DNA from: an uncultured Clostridia bacterium
GTDB lineage: Bacteria > Bacillota_A > Clostridia > TANB77 > CAG-508
Reading direction: 5' to 3'
Assembly: GCA_944390995.1 (NCBI GenBank)
Contig: CALXSA010000001.1
Location: 1 to 64,000 of the forward strand
DNA length: 64,000 nt
The notes beneath the pieces are model-generated. The model worked only from the letters and a program-made list of their open reading frames with translations. It searched no databases and was not told the origin of the DNA. Position numbers and translations under genes: made by a program. The stretch's first letter is position 1. Each line of letters begins with the position of its first letter. This document shows positions 63,426 through 64,000 of the stretch, one piece after another.

Positions 63426-63835
63426 TTTGATTATCTCCTTTTTTAGAAAATTAGCCCTTAGTCCAAAGTTCTAAAGGAGATAATATATTTTTATGTTCCT
63501 TTTTATATTCAATTTTGTTATTTTACATATTTCCACCACCCTTATATCAATTTGAAAAGTGTTTCTAGGTTTTATCCATAGTTTTATAAAATTCTTTTGT
63601 AATCTCCTTTTCGCCTTGATACAAAGAGCCATTGCAATTTTACTACAACCCATTGTACAAATGCTGAAATCGGAAAATATTGTAATAAATCGTAAAAAAT
63701 TGTAATTTTTTGTAGTATATGATTAAATTTTACTTTTGCATGGTTAAAGTTGCTATTTTCATTGATTTTTCAATACTTTTATGATAAAATGTTGTCGATT
63801 TAGAAAAAAGAATTCTTTTATATGGGGGTATAATC
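63426..63835. promoter_or_regulatory. Divergent gap between the sigma-like gene and the receiver gene
   Basis: There is no supported gene in this 410-base gap. TTGTCGAT at 63792-63799 resembles a Spo0A box, 40 bases before the receiver start. Runs with GTAAAAAATTGTAATTTTTT near 63693 form a weak palindrome. An AGGAGA near 63474 belongs to no clear ORF. Confidence 0.35.
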
Positions 63836-64000
63836 TTGATTAAACTGTTAATCGCAGATGACAATGTTTCTTTTTGTGAATCATTGTTTGGTGTATTAAC
63901 AAAAGAAAAAGATTTTAAAGTAACAGGGATAGCAAATAATTGGAAAGATATCGAAAGAAAATATTTTGAAACACAACCAGACTTTCTATTACTTGACTTG
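63836..64000 (+). CDS. Response-regulator receiver domain, Spo0A-like, 3' end outside the window
   Basis: The first 55 codons start with TTG at 63836 after GGGGGTA. The receiver motif A-D-D-N-V-S-F-C-E-S near residue 8 has the acidic pocket, and P-D-F-L-L-L-D-L holds the likely phospho-acceptor aspartate near 54. A-D-D-N with a following cysteine is common in Spo0A of Clostridia. The output domain is cut off, so sporulation master regulator or another response regulator cannot be told apart. Confidence 0.65.
   Translation, partial: MIKLLIADDNVSFCESLFGVLTKEKDFKVTGIANNWKDIERKYFETQPDFLLLDL

Noticed and set aside
63471..63653. 60-codon minus ORF in the gap before the receiver gene
   Set aside because: No ribosome site or recognisable motif, and it lies in a divergent promoter gap.

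Overview
The window is the replication-origin region of a low-GC, endospore-forming Firmicute. Its order dnaN-dnaA-rpmH-rnpA-yidD-yidC-jag-mnmE-mnmG-rsmG-parA-parB is the classic Bacillota origin cluster. Spore genes (spmA, spmB, spoIIR, ypeB, a GerM-like lipoprotein gene, an AbrB/SpoVT regulator and a Spo0A-like receiver at the right edge) point to a Clostridia-type spore former, probably an uncultured or gut lineage (inference). 

Layout. 1-11.5 kb: oriC with DnaA boxes and six DnaA-trios in the dnaA-dnaN gap, then the core origin genes. 11.6-11.9 kb: two tRNA-Ser genes. 11.9-16.85 kb: a gene-free, extremely A+T-rich stretch holding four homologous non-coding islands spaced about 1.09 kb apart. 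17.2-21.6 kb: a 1445-residue double activase/dehydratase fusion. 21.8-31.7 kb: a tiny peptide gene, GerM-like protein, TrmN6-like and RsmI methyltransferases, AbrB, SpmAB, RlmH, WalJ, MurA, DUF402 and SpoIIR. 32.6-36.5 kb: galU-pgcA, a TtcA-like protein and tRNA-Arg(CCT). 36.6-41.1 kb: a secreted C39-like peptidase, a RelB/YoeB toxin-antitoxin pair, tRNA-Ser(CGA), tadA and an IS relic. 41.3-47.4 kb: SRP RNA, dnaX-ybaB-recR, a glycolipid glucosyltransferase and ypeB. 47.5-49.8 kb: a prepilin-like/FGE-like fusion and a HEPN-MNT pair. 50.1-54.6 kb: murF, ddl, yqeK and a DnaJ-like gene. 54.7-57.7 kb: an operon ending in a T4SS coupling ATPase. 57.9-61.3 kb: SbcD/SbcC-like genes. 61.4-64 kb: a DUF4143-type ATPase, a small HTH/sigma pair and the receiver. 

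The most unusual result concerns the codon CGG. I checked by eye the frame of every CGG in about 16,000 codons of recognisable genes on both strands. More than a hundred CGG trinucleotides lie out of frame, but only six are in frame (22337, 23954, 37137, 48690, 56135, 61577). At all six the zero frame stops soon after or runs wrongly into the next gene. Skipping one base, so that C-GGN counts as one residue (read as glycine), restores a full conserved protein. The repaired genes are a GerM-like protein, a TrmN6-like methyltransferase with a tidy stop, a C39-like peptidase, a prepilin/FGE-like protein, a T4CP whose Walker A motif is interrupted, and an AAA ATPase. No in-frame CGG behaves as an arginine codon, while CGT, CGA, CGC, AGA and AGG do. 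The simplest reading is that CGG is not a sense codon here and works as a +1 recoding signal. Six assembly insertions would be the dull alternative. 

Other recurring structures are a short pseudoknot-like leader before three downstream operon genes (DUF4446, ybaB, yqeK), REP-like palindromes with a GGGGAC core, and candidate Spo0A boxes near mnmG, abrB/spmA, ypeB and the receiver gene. Coordinates and translations come from the given sequence. Family names rest on remembered motifs, and no database search was run.
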